Assembly (NCBI GenBank): GCA_016193365.1
Contig: JACPSI010000064.1
Coordinates: forward strand, 1 to 41,042
Direction: 5' to 3'
Length of the DNA: 41,042 nucleotides
From: Ignavibacteriales bacterium
GTDB lineage: Bacteria > Bacteroidota > Ignavibacteria > UBA10030
Part shown: in pieces, positions 1 through 8,195 of the stretch
Layout of the letters: each line of letters starts with the position of its first letter
Position numbering within the stretch: position 1 is the stretch's first letter
Position numbers and translations under genes: made by a program
Notes under the pieces: model-generated
What the model saw: only the letters and a program-made list of their open reading frames with translations
Databases searched by the model: none
What the model was told of the DNA's origin: nothing

Positions 1-911
1 GCAACAAAGCCGCGGAAGTGGTCGATCCGCACAATGTCAAAAAGCTGAAACATCGATCGAAACCTCTCTACCCACCATGCGTAGCCGTTCTTTTTCATCA
101 CATCCCATCGGTAAAGCGGATTTCCCCATCGCTGTCCGGTTTTGCTAAAATAATCCGGCGGCACTCCCGCAACGACAGTCGGTTTCAGCACGTCGTCAAG
201 ATAAAAAGATTCTGGGTGTGACCACACATCCGCGCTGTTGTGCGCTACAAAAATAGGAATATCGCCAACAAGTTTGACACCGCGCTCGTTCGCATATTTC
301 TTCAAGTTATTCCACTGCCTCACGAACGACCACTGAATAAACTTATGCAAAAGAACCAAATTCTTGAGTTCGGCGGCGCCTTTCTGAATGGCCCCGGGAT
401 CTCGTCGTGCAACAGAACTCTCCCATCGATTCCAACCAACGCCGTCAAATTCTTCATGAAAAGCCATGAACAAGGCGTACTCGTCCAGCCATTGTGCGTT
501 GGACTGACAAAATGAATCAAATTCAGCGCGATCGTGCGCCACGCTTTGTGCGCAAAACCTATCAGCCGCTTTTTGAAGCTTTTCCATCCGGAAACTCGTG
601 ACCGCGTCATAATCAACGCGATTCTTGGGAAACGAAACTCCTTCATTCAGTTCACTCTTGGTAAGCCAGCCGCGGGAGACGAGCTCTTGAAGGTCAACCA
701 ACAACGGACTTCCTGCAAAAGCGGAAAAGCTCATGTAGGGCGAATTTCCCATACCCACAGGGCCCACGGGTAACATTTGCCAGATTCTCTGGCCTGCATT
801 GACAAGCCAGTCGACAAAATGATATGCAGCAGACCCCAGGTCGCCGATCCCATACTCCCCTGGAAGAGATGTGGGATGTAAGAGGATCCCGCTGCTTCGT
901 TCAAACCTCAT
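1..911 (-). CDS. malQ: 4-alpha-glucanotransferase (amylomaltase, GH77), C-terminus outside window
   Basis: Translating the minus strand from the ATG at 911 gives 303 codons open to the window edge. The product is a family GH77 4-alpha-glucanotransferase, which transfers maltooligosaccharide units between alpha-1,4-glucans in cytoplasmic glycogen/maltodextrin metabolism. The N-terminus (RSSGILLHPTSLPGEYGIGD, then QMLPVGPVGMGNSPYMSFSAFA) is characteristic, followed by DIPIFVAHNSADVW, GVPPDYFSKTGQRWGNPLYRW and VRIDHFRGF. The Asp of RIDHFRGF is the family nucleophile; the acid/base Glu and third Asp lie beyond the edge. The start overlaps the stop of the upstream pseudouridine synthase gene as ATGA, so translation is probably coupled. 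It appears to be the last gene visible in the HNH-trpS-scpA-scpB-rluB run. The family is certain; the true length (usually about 500 residues) cannot be seen. Confidence 0.95.
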   Translation of the reverse strand, partial: MRFERSSGILLHPTSLPGEYGIGDLGSAAYHFVDWLVNAGQRIWQMLPVGPVGMGNSPYMSFSAFAGSPLLVDLQELVSRGWLTKSELNEGVSFPKNRVDYDAVTSFRMEKLQKAADRFCAQSVAHDRAEFDSFCQSNAQWLDEYALFMAFHEEFDGVGWNRWESSVARRDPGAIQKGAAELKNLVLLHKFIQWSFVRQWNNLKKYANERGVKLVGDIPIFVAHNSADVWSHPESFYLDDVLKPTVVAGVPPDYFSKTGQRWGNPLYRWDVMKKNGYAWWVERFRSMFQLFDIVRIDHFRGFV

Positions 912-1669
912 AACATTCTTTCTGCCAAATCTCGTAAATGTGAGACTTCACGGTTTGTCATGTAACGCCACCTGCCTCTTTGAAGCCCCGCCTGAGTAAT
1001 GCCGGAAAACGAAATCCTCTCCAGTTGTTTCACGTCATAGCCAAGCACTTCAAAGATTCGGCGTACCTCTCGGTTGCGGCCTTCTCGTAAAGCAATGAGT
1101 ACTTTTATTCTTCCCGAACCTCTGATCGCTTCTGCCCTCAGTGCCCTGGCAATCCCGTCGGAAAGCTTTACACCCCGTCTCAGTAACCCGATGTGCTCGT
1201 CCGTGACGGGCTTATTCAACGCTACACGATAGACCTTCTCTGCTTCAAACCGGGGATGCATGAGTTTGTTTGCAAGTTCGCCGTCATTGGTCAGAATAAG
1301 GACTCCCGTGGTGTTTCTATCCAGCCGTCCGACGGGAAAAATGCGCTCCTTGAGGCGCACATAGTCCATCACCGTGGTCCTCCCCTTCTCGTCGCTTACC
1401 GTGGTGATACAATCTTTTGGCTTGTTCAAGATGATATACACGTTCCTTTTCGCAGGGACTATGCGTTTCCCGTTGACTGTGATGAGGTCCTTTGAGGGGT
1501 AAACACGAATACCCAGTTCATGAACGGTGCGGCCGTTTATTTTCACGGCACCGGAGAGAATCAATTCGTCATTTTTTCGCCTCGAGCCCACCCCCGCCAT
1601 TGCGAGGAATTTGTTCAGCCGAAGAGCTTCCTGATGAACGATTGAATCTTCTCTTTCCAGTTGTGCCAT
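908..1669 (-). CDS. rluB: RluB/RsuA-family 16S/23S rRNA pseudouridine synthase
   Basis: A 253-residue protein that should convert a specific uridine in ribosomal RNA to pseudouridine. An S4 RNA-binding domain occupies about residues 17-65 (LRLNKFLAMAGVGSRRKNDE, ILSGAVKINGR). The catalytic domain follows with VGRLDRNTTGVLILTNDG, in which Asp117 is the catalytic aspartate, and the late motif EGRNREVRRIFEVLGY. Placement directly after scpA-scpB is the common arrangement for RluB. The only ATG that keeps the S4 domain intact is at 1669, which overlaps the end of scpB by 55 bp; no clear Shine-Dalgarno sequence precedes it, so a rarer start closer to the scpB stop is possible. The basic tail is short. 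RluB rather than RsuA or RluE is chosen from gene context, not from a specificity residue. Confidence 0.93.
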   Translation of the reverse strand: MAQLEREDSIVHQEALRLNKFLAMAGVGSRRKNDELILSGAVKINGRTVHELGIRVYPSKDLITVNGKRIVPAKRNVYIILNKPKDCITTVSDEKGRTTVMDYVRLKERIFPVGRLDRNTTGVLILTNDGELANKLMHPRFEAEKVYRVALNKPVTDEHIGLLRRGVKLSDGIARALRAEAIRGSGRIKVLIALREGRNREVRRIFEVLGYDVKQLERISFSGITQAGLQRGRWRYMTNREVSHLRDLAERML

Positions 1670-2874
1670 GCGGATTTGTGTTCCGGTTGGATTGAAGGAG
1701 GTTGCAGGATCTCCTCCTGATTTGACAAGGCGGGAATAGCCTCAGCTGGCTTTACTGAGCCCTCTTGCTTATCGCTTTTAGTCTCAACGGGTTCTTCTTG
1801 AATTCCCCCTAGAGGATCAATCGTTTGCGCCTCTGAAACCGGTGGAGAAGTTAGCTCAAGCGGCATCAACTCCCGGGGGACCTGATCTTTATCATTCACT
1901 TGAGATTCCACTCCATTGTGAGCGGATTCATCAGGCTGCGGGAGTGCAGACCGGACCGGGTAGGCCTCACCATCCGTTGAATCTTGTCTGCGCTCTTCTA
2001 GTACATTGTCTGAGGTATCAGCCGGTTCATTCTGAGGGCCTGTGATCTCCTGAGGAAACTCGATTCTCTCCTGAATGGACTTGTCTGTGGCTGATTCATC
2101 GGCGTCCGGCTTTCTGATTTCTTTTTGTTTGTTCCTTTGTACGATTTTTACTTCGCCATCCAATTCCGGCCTTCGCTTGGGAATATGAGGCAGCCTCGAC
2201 TTGAAATCCTCATCTTCCTTTTTCATCTCTGCTGCGCCTGCCTGAGCTTCGAGCATTCTTCGTTCAGTTTCGAACTGGCTTTCGCCGAGAATTTCTTCAA
2301 TTTCCCGCGGCCTCGGTAAGTCAGTTATTTCATTAAGGCCAAAATGTTTCAGAAACTCCTTTGTCGTGCCGTACAATAAGGGCCGTCCGGGCGTCGGGGC
2401 CCTTCCGACAATTGTTACAAGGTCTTTTTCAAGAAGCGTCGCAAGAACATAATCGCAATTGACACCGCGGATTGATTCTATTTCGGGCCGGGAGATAGGC
2501 TGCTTGTATGCAACGATCGCTAGAGTCTCCGTGCTCGACTGGGATAGCTTTCTTCGCGCTTGCTCTTTGTAAAGCTTCCCGAGCCATTCTGCATACTGCG
2601 ATAACGTCGCAAACTGGAAGCCGCCTGCAATCGCAACGATACGATACGGCTTGTCATCACGCTGGAACTCCTCATTCAAGTCGGCAAGGATCGCACGTAT
2701 CTCTTCCGCATCGATTGTCCGGTCCTCATTCTCACCGCCTTGCTGTTCATAGATTGCTTTTATCTGTTTTACAGTGAGCGGCTCTTTAGCCGCAAAAATA
2801 AGCGCCTCAACAAGTCGTTTCACCGTCGACGGCACCTGGAGGACTCTTATCTCTTGTGTCGTGGTTTCTGCCAT
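1615..2874 (-). CDS. scpB: Segregation and condensation protein B with long acidic C-terminal extension
   Basis: ScpB is the kite subunit of the Smc-ScpAB condensin that organises and segregates the chromosome. Residues up to about 200 form the usual paired winged-helix core (VKRLVEALIFAAKEPLTVKQ, ETLAIVAYKQPISRPEIESI, RGVNCDYVLATLLEKDLV, GRPLLYGTTKEFLKHFGL). The protein then continues for about 220 residues rich in E, D, P, Q and S, and ends in a cationic, aromatic segment (AWHNWKEKIQSFIRKLFG) that could form an amphipathic helix. Normal ScpB proteins are about 170-220 residues, so the tail doubles the length. The start is set at the ATG at 2874, one base after the scpA stop; an in-frame GTG at 2886 would overlap scpA. 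Core function is secure, tail function unknown. Confidence 0.94.
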   Translation of the reverse strand: MAETTTQEIRVLQVPSTVKRLVEALIFAAKEPLTVKQIKAIYEQQGGENEDRTIDAEEIRAILADLNEEFQRDDKPYRIVAIAGGFQFATLSQYAEWLGKLYKEQARRKLSQSSTETLAIVAYKQPISRPEIESIRGVNCDYVLATLLEKDLVTIVGRAPTPGRPLLYGTTKEFLKHFGLNEITDLPRPREIEEILGESQFETERRMLEAQAGAAEMKKEDEDFKSRLPHIPKRRPELDGEVKIVQRNKQKEIRKPDADESATDKSIQERIEFPQEITGPQNEPADTSDNVLEERRQDSTDGEAYPVRSALPQPDESAHNGVESQVNDKDQVPRELMPLELTSPPVSEAQTIDPLGGIQEEPVETKSDKQEGSVKPAEAIPALSNQEEILQPPSIQPEHKSAWHNWKEKIQSFIRKLFG

Positions 2875-2875
2875 G

Positions 2876-3592
2876 TTAGTTGACACTCCGCATAATGGAA
2901 ACTTCGCCGAAGGGTTCCGCCTGACGAAGAATGAGTTTCCTGGACCGGATGAGCTCCAACAATGCGATAAAGGTAACGACGATATAGATCTTCTCTGTCA
3001 TGTCTTTAATCAAGTCGTAAAACGTCGCTTCGGACCTGCGTGAAAAAAAATCCGTGATGTACTCAATCTGCTGGTCGATGCTTACATTGAGCTTCAGGAT
3101 TTCGTGAACGAATTTCTTCGGCATTCGATCCATTGCAAACTTGAACGAAGCGATGAGGTCAAATAGCGTAACATCACTCATCAAATCCTCGTCCGTTTCA
3201 TCGACCGATGTGCGCTCATCTGAATTGTAATAACCTCGCGGGAATATTCTTTTCTGCTCATCCTCTTGCTTCGACATCTCAAGAGCGACCTCCTTAAACC
3301 TTTTGTAATCGACCAGCCGTTTGACGAGATTCGCTCGTGGATCCTCCTCTTCTTCCTCACCGGGCTCAGGAGGCAGCAACATTTTTACTTTGATTTGCAT
3401 AAGCTCCGCAGCGACAACGACAAAATCTCCTGCAACTTCCAAATCAAGCTCGCGCATGAAATGAAGGTACCCCATGAATTCTTTTGTGATCCGCGCAATG
3501 GGGATGTTGTAGATATCCAGTTCATCCCGTTTGATGAAAAATAACAAGAGGTCGAGCGGCCCTTCGAAGTCTTGAAGTTTGACGCTATACAT
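2876..3592 (-). CDS. scpA: Segregation and condensation protein A (kleisin)
   Basis: ScpA is the kleisin that bridges Smc heads and binds the ScpB dimer. The 238-residue product has the classic N-terminal signature (VKLQDFEGPLDLLLFFIKRD, ELDIYNIPIARITKEFMGYL), the helical AAELMQIKVKMLLPPEPGEE segment that ends the Smc-neck-binding part, an acidic linker around residues 75-85, and a C-terminal winged helix (FYDLIKDMTEKIYIVVTFIA, LLELIRSRKLILRQAEPFGE). Length is typical. It is one base from scpB and 51 bp downstream of trpS on the same strand, so it is probably cotranscribed with both. Confidence 0.96.
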   Translation of the reverse strand: MYSVKLQDFEGPLDLLLFFIKRDELDIYNIPIARITKEFMGYLHFMRELDLEVAGDFVVVAAELMQIKVKMLLPPEPGEEEEEDPRANLVKRLVDYKRFKEVALEMSKQEDEQKRIFPRGYYNSDERTSVDETDEDLMSDVTLFDLIASFKFAMDRMPKKFVHEILKLNVSIDQQIEYITDFFSRRSEATFYDLIKDMTEKIYIVVTFIALLELIRSRKLILRQAEPFGEVSIMRSVN

Positions 3593-3643
3593 TTGTTATT
3601 CTTTCGACAAAGGTGAGTGCAATGTTGGAACCGGTTTTCATCC

Positions 3644-4627
3644 TCAACCGATTCCCATCGCTGAACGTACTTCCGCCATCGTCTGCTGCGCTACCATTCT
3701 CGCCCTCTTCTCGCCCTGCTCCAGAGTGCCTTTCACCTGGTCAAGGTGTTTTTCGTAAAAAGCTCTCTTTTCTCTCATGGGAGAGAGGGCTTCGATCACA
3801 TGGTTTGCGCAATTCAGTTTGCAATCGACACATCCGAGTGCGCCGCTTTCACAGCCCTTCCGAATTTCAGGGACTTCCGCCGAATTAAACTTGTTGTGGT
3901 AGGCAAAGACCAGGCAGATATCGGGCCTGCCCGGGTCACCTTTCCGTACTTTTTGCGGGTCTGTCACCGCAGATTTCATTTTTGTCTTGATCGCCTCCGG
4001 CAAATCTGAGAGCAAAATCGTATTACCGAGAGATTTACTCATGCGTTTACCGTCTAGACCCGGCAAGCGGGCAAACTTGGTTATCTTCCCCTCCGGTTCT
4101 GGAAAAACGCGCCTATATTGAGTGTTGAATCTCCTCGCTATCTCCCGCGTTATCTCAATGTGGGGAATCTGGTCTTCTCCCACAGGTACAACGTCACCCT
4201 TATACAGCAAAATGTCCCCCGCCTGCAATACCGGATAACCCAGGTGGCCGTAGCTCACATTCTCCAGCTCAAGGTCACGTACCTGCTCCTTCAACGTCGG
4301 ATTGCGTTCCAGCCTCGCGGTCGTTATAAGCATGGAGAAAATGAGATGCAGTTCCGTATGTTCCTTGATTTGCGATTGACGGAACATCGGGCTGAGCTCA
4401 GGATCAAGGCCCGCCGACAACCAATCCACGAGCATATCGAGCGAGTTTTGCTCAATGTCCTTCGTGTCAGGGTTTGTTGTAAGAGCGTGGTAATCAGCTA
4501 TCAAGTGATAGTTTTGATACTCCTTTTGAAGCCCGACCCAATTTTCCAATGCTCCCACAAGGTGTCCCAGATGGAGCTTCCCTGTGGGACGCATGCCGCT
4601 GAGAATCACTTTTTTTCGTTGACTCAA
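3644..4627 (-). CDS. trpS: Tryptophanyl-tRNA synthetase with a probable [4Fe-4S] site
   Basis: A 327-residue class Ic aminoacyl-tRNA synthetase that charges tRNA-Trp. The HIGH-type motif is PTGKLHLGHLVG (residues 14-25) and the KMSKS motif is GKRMSKSLGN (193-202). GEDQIPHIEITREIARRFN is typical of bacterial TrpRS. In the C-terminal region there are cysteines at 238, 259, 266 and 269 (C-x20-C-x6-C-x2-C, plus C273), closely matching the C-x22-C-x6-C-x2-C motif that binds an iron-sulfur cluster in Thermotoga maritima TrpRS; most well-studied TrpRS lack it. The gene lies 54 bp after the HNH gene and 51 bp before scpA in the same direction. Enzyme identity is firm; the cluster is inferred from the spacing. 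Confidence 0.97.
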   Translation of the reverse strand: MSQRKKVILSGMRPTGKLHLGHLVGALENWVGLQKEYQNYHLIADYHALTTNPDTKDIEQNSLDMLVDWLSAGLDPELSPMFRQSQIKEHTELHLIFSMLITTARLERNPTLKEQVRDLELENVSYGHLGYPVLQAGDILLYKGDVVPVGEDQIPHIEITREIARRFNTQYRRVFPEPEGKITKFARLPGLDGKRMSKSLGNTILLSDLPEAIKTKMKSAVTDPQKVRKGDPGRPDICLVFAYHNKFNSAEVPEIRKGCESGALGCVDCKLNCANHVIEALSPMREKRAFYEKHLDQVKGTLEQGEKRARMVAQQTMAEVRSAMGIG

Positions 4628-4681
4628 TACGGGACTTTGGAACTCCTTTCAACAATCTGATAACGGAAACCCGCCACCAAA

Positions 4682-5185
4682 CTAATTCATAAACAGATAA
4701 GGCTTCCAATGTTCATCGACCGTTCCCACGAAGTGCCGGATGAACATGACATGATTGGGGCGAATGGGCTTCCGTTGCAAGGTCATATGCGCTTCGGAGG
4801 GAGTTCGGTCTCCTTTCCTGTTGTTGCAGTTTATGCAGGCGCACACAAGATTCTCCCAGCTATCAAGGCCCCCGCGGGCCCTGGGAACAATATGGTCCAC
4901 TGTCAGCGCAACTTCTGACTTCCCGCAGTATTGACAACGGTGGCTGTCGCGGCGGAGGATGTTCTTTCGTGAAAGAACAATCTTCTTGTAAGGGACTCGA
5001 ACGTAGACGGAGAGGCGAACGATGCTCGGGAATGGCATCGCTAATGTAACAGAGTGGAGAAATCTTCCTTCACATGAGGCGATCAATTCTGCTTTGCCGA
5101 GATACAGGAGCACAACCGCTTTTTTTACGTTGCACACACTGAGGGGCTCGTAGTTGTGGTTCAGGACGAGCACCTTACGATTCAT
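4682..5185 (-). CDS. HNH endonuclease family protein
   Basis: A 167-residue protein with an N-terminal segment (MNRKVLVLNHNYEPLSVCNV) seen in a widespread family of stand-alone HNH proteins, then a complete HNH nuclease module: two zinc-type cysteines in CQYCGKS, the catalytic LTVDHIVPRARGG, Asn in WENLV, and ACINCNNRKGDRTP. All metal- and zinc-binding positions look intact, so an active nuclease is expected. The biological role of these single-gene HNH proteins is not established; no intron, restriction or phage context is seen. It is the first gene after a promoter-like sequence and precedes trpS. A strong AGGAGG lies 46 bp upstream of the ATG and may serve a small upstream frame rather than this gene, whose own SD is weak (CGGA). 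Confidence 0.9.
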   Translation of the reverse strand: MNRKVLVLNHNYEPLSVCNVKKAVVLLYLGKAELIASCEGRFLHSVTLAMPFPSIVRLSVYVRVPYKKIVLSRKNILRRDSHRCQYCGKSEVALTVDHIVPRARGGLDSWENLVCACINCNNRKGDRTPSEAHMTLQRKPIRPNHVMFIRHFVGTVDEHWKPYLFMN

Positions 5186-5234
5186 TTTTCCGTTTGAACC
5201 GACGGCTTCGTAATGCGCACTGAAGACGGCAACA

Positions 5235-5240
5235 CCTCCT
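5235..5240 (-). promoter_or_regulatory. Strong Shine-Dalgarno far upstream of the HNH gene
   Basis: A perfect AGGAGG lies about 50 nt before the HNH start codon. Two bases after it begins a 16-codon TTG frame (5232 to 5182) whose TGA overlaps the HNH ATG as ATGA. This suggests a short coupled leader peptide, although a 2-nt SD spacing is poor. Confidence 0.3.
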
Positions 5241-5300
5241 CACAAAGTTAGAGCAATGAGCTCAATTCTTTCTTGAACGTTGACGGTTTTTTCTCTGAAA

Positions 5301-5329
5301 AATATAGCGGAATTCATAGAAAGAGTCAA
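5301..5329 (-). promoter_or_regulatory. Sigma-70-type promoter for the HNH-trpS-scpAB-rluB-malQ run
   Basis: On the minus strand TTGACT (5329-5324) and TATATT (5306-5301) are separated by exactly 17 bases, a near-consensus housekeeping promoter. The -35 box contains the aroC TGA stop codon. The remaining 5186-5300 holds the untranslated leader of the HNH gene. Confidence 0.6.
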
Positions 5330-6510
5330 TATTTGGGCTTCTTTTTCTTATAACGCGACCTTATTTCCTGTACTGAGTCTCCCCCAAATTTCTCTAAAAA
5401 TGCATTAGCCACCACGGGAGCAATCACAGCTTCACCGATGACGGAACAGGCCGGCACGGCGCACACATCAGATCTTTCGTACCGTGCGTCCACGACTTTC
5501 TTCGTTTTCAAGTCAACAGATTTCAAAGGATGAGCGAGAGTTGATATCGGCTTCATAGCCGCATGGAGGATGATTGTTTGGCCATTGGTAATGCCACCCT
5601 CCAACCCTCCCGCCCTGTTTGTCTTGCGCGCGATGACGGTATTTTTCACCGAGAAGGCGTCGTGAACGTAAGAGCCAAACTTCTGGGCATTTGCGAACCC
5701 GTCTCCAATCTCGACTCCCTTAACGGCATGGATTGACATCAGGGCTTGCGCAAGCTGGCCGTCGAGTTTTCTGTCATACTGAACGTAGCTTCCAAGCCCT
5801 ATCGGAACTCCCGTGACAAGGACTTCAAAGATTCCGCCTAGCGTGTCGCCGAGCTTCTTGCTCTTTCGTATTTCGGCTATCGCCTTTTCTTCCGTCGTTT
5901 TATCAAGCATGCGCACTTGAGATTCGTCCGCTTTTTCTGCCACCTTGTAAGCCCCGCACGATGCTCGTGTAAATCTACTTATGGCCCGATCGACTTTTAT
6001 TCGGTCTTTTGTTAGAGCATTCCCAATGCTGAGGACATGACTTCCGACAAAAATGCCGAACTCTTCCAGGAGTTTTCGCACAATGGTACAGCAAGCAACT
6101 CGCATTGCGGTCTCCCGCGCACTCGCGCGCTCGATCGCGTTACGCACATCGTCAAATCCGTATTTTACATAACCAACGTAATCCGCATGGCCGGGTCTTG
6201 GGATCGTAACTTTCTCAATTCCTGAGTCATCCCCGTCGACGGCCATCTTCTCAAGCCAGTTCTGCGAATCCTTGTTTCGAATCATCAGTGCCACCGGCGA
6301 CCCAATCGTTTTTCCAAACCTCACCCCGGAAAGAATTTCAACCTGGTCAGATTCAATCCTCATCCTTCCGCCACGACCGTATCCCTGCTGCCGTCGCCGC
6401 AACTGATGGTTAACATAATCAGCCGAAATGTTTAGGCCGGCCGGAATTCCCTCGATAATCCCGATCAGGCCCTTCCCATGGGATTCACCGGACGTTAAGT
6501 ATCGTATCAA
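5326..6510 (-). CDS. aroC: Chorismate synthase
   Basis: Catalyses the last shikimate-pathway step, 5-enolpyruvylshikimate-3-phosphate to chorismate, using reduced FMN. Family signatures are present from the first residues: IRYLTSGESHGKGLIGIIEG, then RRQQGYGRGGRMRIESDQVE, GSPVALMIRNKDSQNW, PRPGHADYVGYVKYGF with RNAIERASARETAMRVA, and SVKNTVIARKTNRAGGLEGG. The frame stays open upstream to 6774, but that extension crosses the terminator and htrA; the real start is most likely the TTG at 6510, preceded by AGAGG eight bases upstream and giving 394 residues, the normal length. The C-terminus is lysine-rich. The next gene downstream has its own promoter overlapping this stop codon. Confidence 0.96.
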   Translation of the reverse strand: MIRYLTSGESHGKGLIGIIEGIPAGLNISADYVNHQLRRRQQGYGRGGRMRIESDQVEILSGVRFGKTIGSPVALMIRNKDSQNWLEKMAVDGDDSGIEKVTIPRPGHADYVGYVKYGFDDVRNAIERASARETAMRVACCTIVRKLLEEFGIFVGSHVLSIGNALTKDRIKVDRAISRFTRASCGAYKVAEKADESQVRMLDKTTEEKAIAEIRKSKKLGDTLGGIFEVLVTGVPIGLGSYVQYDRKLDGQLAQALMSIHAVKGVEIGDGFANAQKFGSYVHDAFSVKNTVIARKTNRAGGLEGGITNGQTIILHAAMKPISTLAHPLKSVDLKTKKVVDARYERSDVCAVPACSVIGEAVIAPVVANAFLEKFGGDSVQEIRSRYKKKKPKY

Positions 6511-6588
6511 TGCTGACGCCTCTTTTGTGGTGTGTTTAACAATTAAGCGAAAAATCACAGGAGTTTCAATCACTCGAATCGCTTGAAC

Positions 6589-6623
6589 AAAAAAGGGCAC
6601 ATCCTCTTTCCAGGACGTGCCCT
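6589..6623 (-). terminator. Rho-independent terminator after htrA
   Basis: Minus-strand stem AGGGCACGTCCT / AGGATGTGCCCT (12 bp with one G-U pair, loop GGAAAG) followed by TTTTTTG. It lies just past the htrA stop and before the aroC start, separating the two transcription units. Confidence 0.88.
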
Positions 6624-6649
6624 GTTGTTGAAGCGGGTAATTATTGTGA

Positions 6650-8188
6650 TTACTTCGGCATTTCGATGGCGACGAATCGAGTTCTTTTGTCCTGCCCTTT
6701 AACACGGAGCATGACGGCGTCACCCGGCTTGAGCTTCTCCACTTCGGATTTGAATTCCTCAGCAGTTTCAACATCTTTATCTCCCAGAGCTACGATGACG
6801 TCTCCCTTTTGCAGTCCCCGATCCTGGGCGGTGCTCAGCATTTCCACATCGTCAACCAGAACACCTTTTTCAATGTCGTATTGTTGTCTGATTTTCGGAT
6901 CAAGAGACCGGACGGCTATTCCCAATTCTTCCACCTTGATCCTTTTGGAGGCGGTGTTTTCATTGGATTCAGGTGTCCGCCTGATCCTCTCACGAGCGGG
7001 AACGATCTCCTCTTCGTCTTCTCGGGGCTTTAAAGTCACTTTTTTCTCGATTGATCTTTTCTTTCGCCAAACCTTCAGCACGACAGTTTCTCCGGGGTAG
7101 TGACTTGCCACAAGAGTCTGGAGTTGGTTGGCGGTGTTGACTTCCTTGCCGTCGACGGACAATACGATGTCACCGGCTTCAAGGCCGGCATCTTCACCAG
7201 CGCTTCCTGCGTTCACATCCTCGACAAAGACACCTTGAGCTTTGTCTAGCCCCTGGGCCTTGGCTATGGTCGCATCTACCGACCGTATCCGGACACCGAT
7301 ATAGCCCCTTCGAACTGTGCCATATTTGATGACGTCGTTAGCTACTTTTTTGGCGAGGTTTATAGGAATGGCAAAGCTGTAGCCTTGATATCTGGCGTTC
7401 GTCGTTGCGATAGCGGTGTTAATGCCGACAACTTCTCCTCTAATATTAACAAGCGCTCCGCCGCTGTTCCCTGGATTCACAGCCGCGTCAGTCTGAATAA
7501 AGTTCTCTATTGCGTAGCCTGAGTTGTTATCCTCGATGATTCGAAGGGGCCTGCCCAAAGCGCTCACTATACCCTGCGTTACTGTGGATGTCAGTCCGAG
7601 AGGGTTACCGATGGCGAAAACAATGTGACCAACATCCACTTCGTCGGAGTTGCCCAGGCTTGCGACCGGGAGGTTGTTTTCTTCAATCTTAATCACCGCC
7701 AGGTCCGTCAGATTATCCTTGCCAATTAATTTTCCTCTGAATTCACGCGTGTCGGAGAGGCGAACTTTGATTCCGTCGGATTTCGCGTTGTCGACGACAT
7801 GGTTGTTCGTAAGAATGTACCCGTTCGACGCGATGATGACTCCGGAACCTGCGCCCATTTCCGGCATCCGTTTCGGAGACTCAAACCTGAAATCCGGAAA
7901 GAAATGAAAGAATCTCTGGGTTTCATCCTCATCCGACCTGGTCTGCGGTTTTGACTCCACAGTAATGTACACCACGGTCGGTGTGACTTCTTTTGAAATG
8001 TTGTGGAAGGCCTCGTTCAGTGCGAGTAACGTTGCGTTTGATTTTATCGGCGGACTGCTTGCGCCGAGATTGACGTCTTCTCCGGCAAACGAAGCTCCGA
8101 CGCCCTTAAAACTCGAAACCAGAACGACGCCGAAAATAATACCGAGCCCTATGAGCAACACGGCGGTTATGACAGATCTGAAAGACAT
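6650..8188 (-). CDS. htrA: HtrA/DegP-family periplasmic serine protease
   Basis: A 512-residue envelope quality-control protease. An N-terminal hydrophobic segment (about residues 7-26) acts as signal peptide or anchor. The trypsin-like domain carries the full triad: His130 in LTNNHVVDN, Asp162 in NLTDLAVIKI and Ser242 in NPGNSGGALV. Two PDZ domains follow (about 295-375 with GYIGVRIRSVD, and about 420-505 with LGIAVRSLDPK), separated by a charged linker. The recO 3' end supplies AGGAGG 11 bases before this ATG, indicating coupling to recO. It is the last gene of its operon, closed by the terminator at 6589-6623. Confidence 0.95.
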   Translation of the reverse strand: MSFRSVITAVLLIGLGIIFGVVLVSSFKGVGASFAGEDVNLGASSPPIKSNATLLALNEAFHNISKEVTPTVVYITVESKPQTRSDEDETQRFFHFFPDFRFESPKRMPEMGAGSGVIIASNGYILTNNHVVDNAKSDGIKVRLSDTREFRGKLIGKDNLTDLAVIKIEENNLPVASLGNSDEVDVGHIVFAIGNPLGLTSTVTQGIVSALGRPLRIIEDNNSGYAIENFIQTDAAVNPGNSGGALVNIRGEVVGINTAIATTNARYQGYSFAIPINLAKKVANDVIKYGTVRRGYIGVRIRSVDATIAKAQGLDKAQGVFVEDVNAGSAGEDAGLEAGDIVLSVDGKEVNTANQLQTLVASHYPGETVVLKVWRKKRSIEKKVTLKPREDEEEIVPARERIRRTPESNENTASKRIKVEELGIAVRSLDPKIRQQYDIEKGVLVDDVEMLSTAQDRGLQKGDVIVALGDKDVETAEEFKSEVEKLKPGDAVMLRVKGQDKRTRFVAIEMPK

Positions 8189-8195
8189 AAGAAGT

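Noticed and set aside
6511-6774. 88-codon N-terminal extension of aroC
   Set aside because: It would cross the htrA terminator and htrA 3' end, and matches nothing in chorismate synthases; TTG at 6510 has an SD.
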